Assembly (NCBI GenBank): GCA_043760535.1
Contig: JAYUOV010000038.1
Span: 1-6,506 of the forward strand
Direction of reading: 5' to 3'
Length of the DNA stretch: 6,506 bases
DNA from: JAZKFT01 sp043760535
GTDB taxonomy: Bacteria > Bacteroidota > Bacteroidia > Chitinophagales > Chitinophagaceae
Position 1 is the first letter of the stretch; every line of letters starts with the position of its first letter. Under the pieces are notes generated by a model. The model searched no databases, was not told the origin of the DNA, and was given only the letters and a program-made list of their open reading frames with translations. Below, in pieces: positions 6,434 to 6,506 of this stretch. A program made the translations under genes and the position numbers.

Positions 6434-6506
6434 TTAAGCTGCGTGATTTTTGTAAATTAGCCTTAGGGTGGTGCCTGGGAAAAGGGTTTCCGTTTGGTTT
6501 AGGATG
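6434..6506 (-). CDS. Possible C-terminal end of an upstream minus-strand gene (partial)
   Basis: One minus-strand frame is open from the window edge to a TAA at 6434-6436 and would encode 23 residues ending FPGTTLRLIYKNHAA. The stop lies about 12 nt before the AAGGAG site and about 70 nt before the ATG of the next gene, a spacing that would suit a co-transcribed neighbour. A 23-codon open frame is too short to prove coding, and the product cannot be named. Confidence 0.25.
   Translation of the reverse strand, partial: ILNQTETLFPGTTLRLIYKNHAA

Noticed and set aside
1..6506. CRISPR array, tRNA, rRNA, riboswitch or phage attachment site
   Set aside because: No regularly spaced repeats, cloverleaf-compatible stretch or conserved RNA core was seen on either strand.

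Overview
The window looks like chromosomal DNA of a Bacteroidota bacterium, most likely of the Chitinophagaceae/Sphingobacteriia type. It is AT-rich, start codons have A-rich or featureless leaders instead of clear Shine-Dalgarno sites, and the gene content is typical of that phylum: an ECF sigma factor paired with a membrane anti-sigma-like protein that ends in an outer-membrane barrel, a TonB-dependent receptor, and a lineage-type small hypothetical membrane protein. Every apparently intact gene is on the minus strand, so in transcription order the window reads from its right end to its left end.

Right end (about 5860-6506): possibly the last codons of an upstream gene, then a 166-residue membrane-anchored protein of unknown function whose open frame continues upstream of its first ATG. 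A 207-bp gap (5655-5861) with repeated TTAAACCA motifs separates it from the next gene. Middle (3432-5654): a complete TonB-dependent outer-membrane receptor of the heme/hemoglobin-receptor-like type. It has a signal peptide, TonB box, plug and barrel, but no N-terminal signalling domain, and no histidine at the place where heme receptors carry their second axial ligand. It is followed by a weak terminator-like structure and a leader region with two adjacent dyads (3200-3220).

Left-centre (1056-3146): a two-gene unit, an ECF sigma factor followed 48 nt later by a 489-residue protein with a short cytoplasmic N-terminus, one transmembrane helix, about 180 residues of low-complexity periplasmic linker and a C-terminal beta-barrel of about 240 residues. 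This layout can connect the outer membrane directly to a cytoplasmic sigma factor in a single polypeptide. It resembles the dual membrane-spanning anti-sigma factors (Dma/Das pairs) described in Bacteroides thetaiotaomicron, and it is the most interesting system here.

Left end (1-985, plus strand): a decayed ISAs1-family transposase gene entering from outside the window. It carries three in-frame stops and two frameshifts, yet its three catalytic acidic residues are still encoded. It converges on the anti-sigma-like gene, leaving a 70-bp gap. No tRNA, rRNA or CRISPR array was seen.
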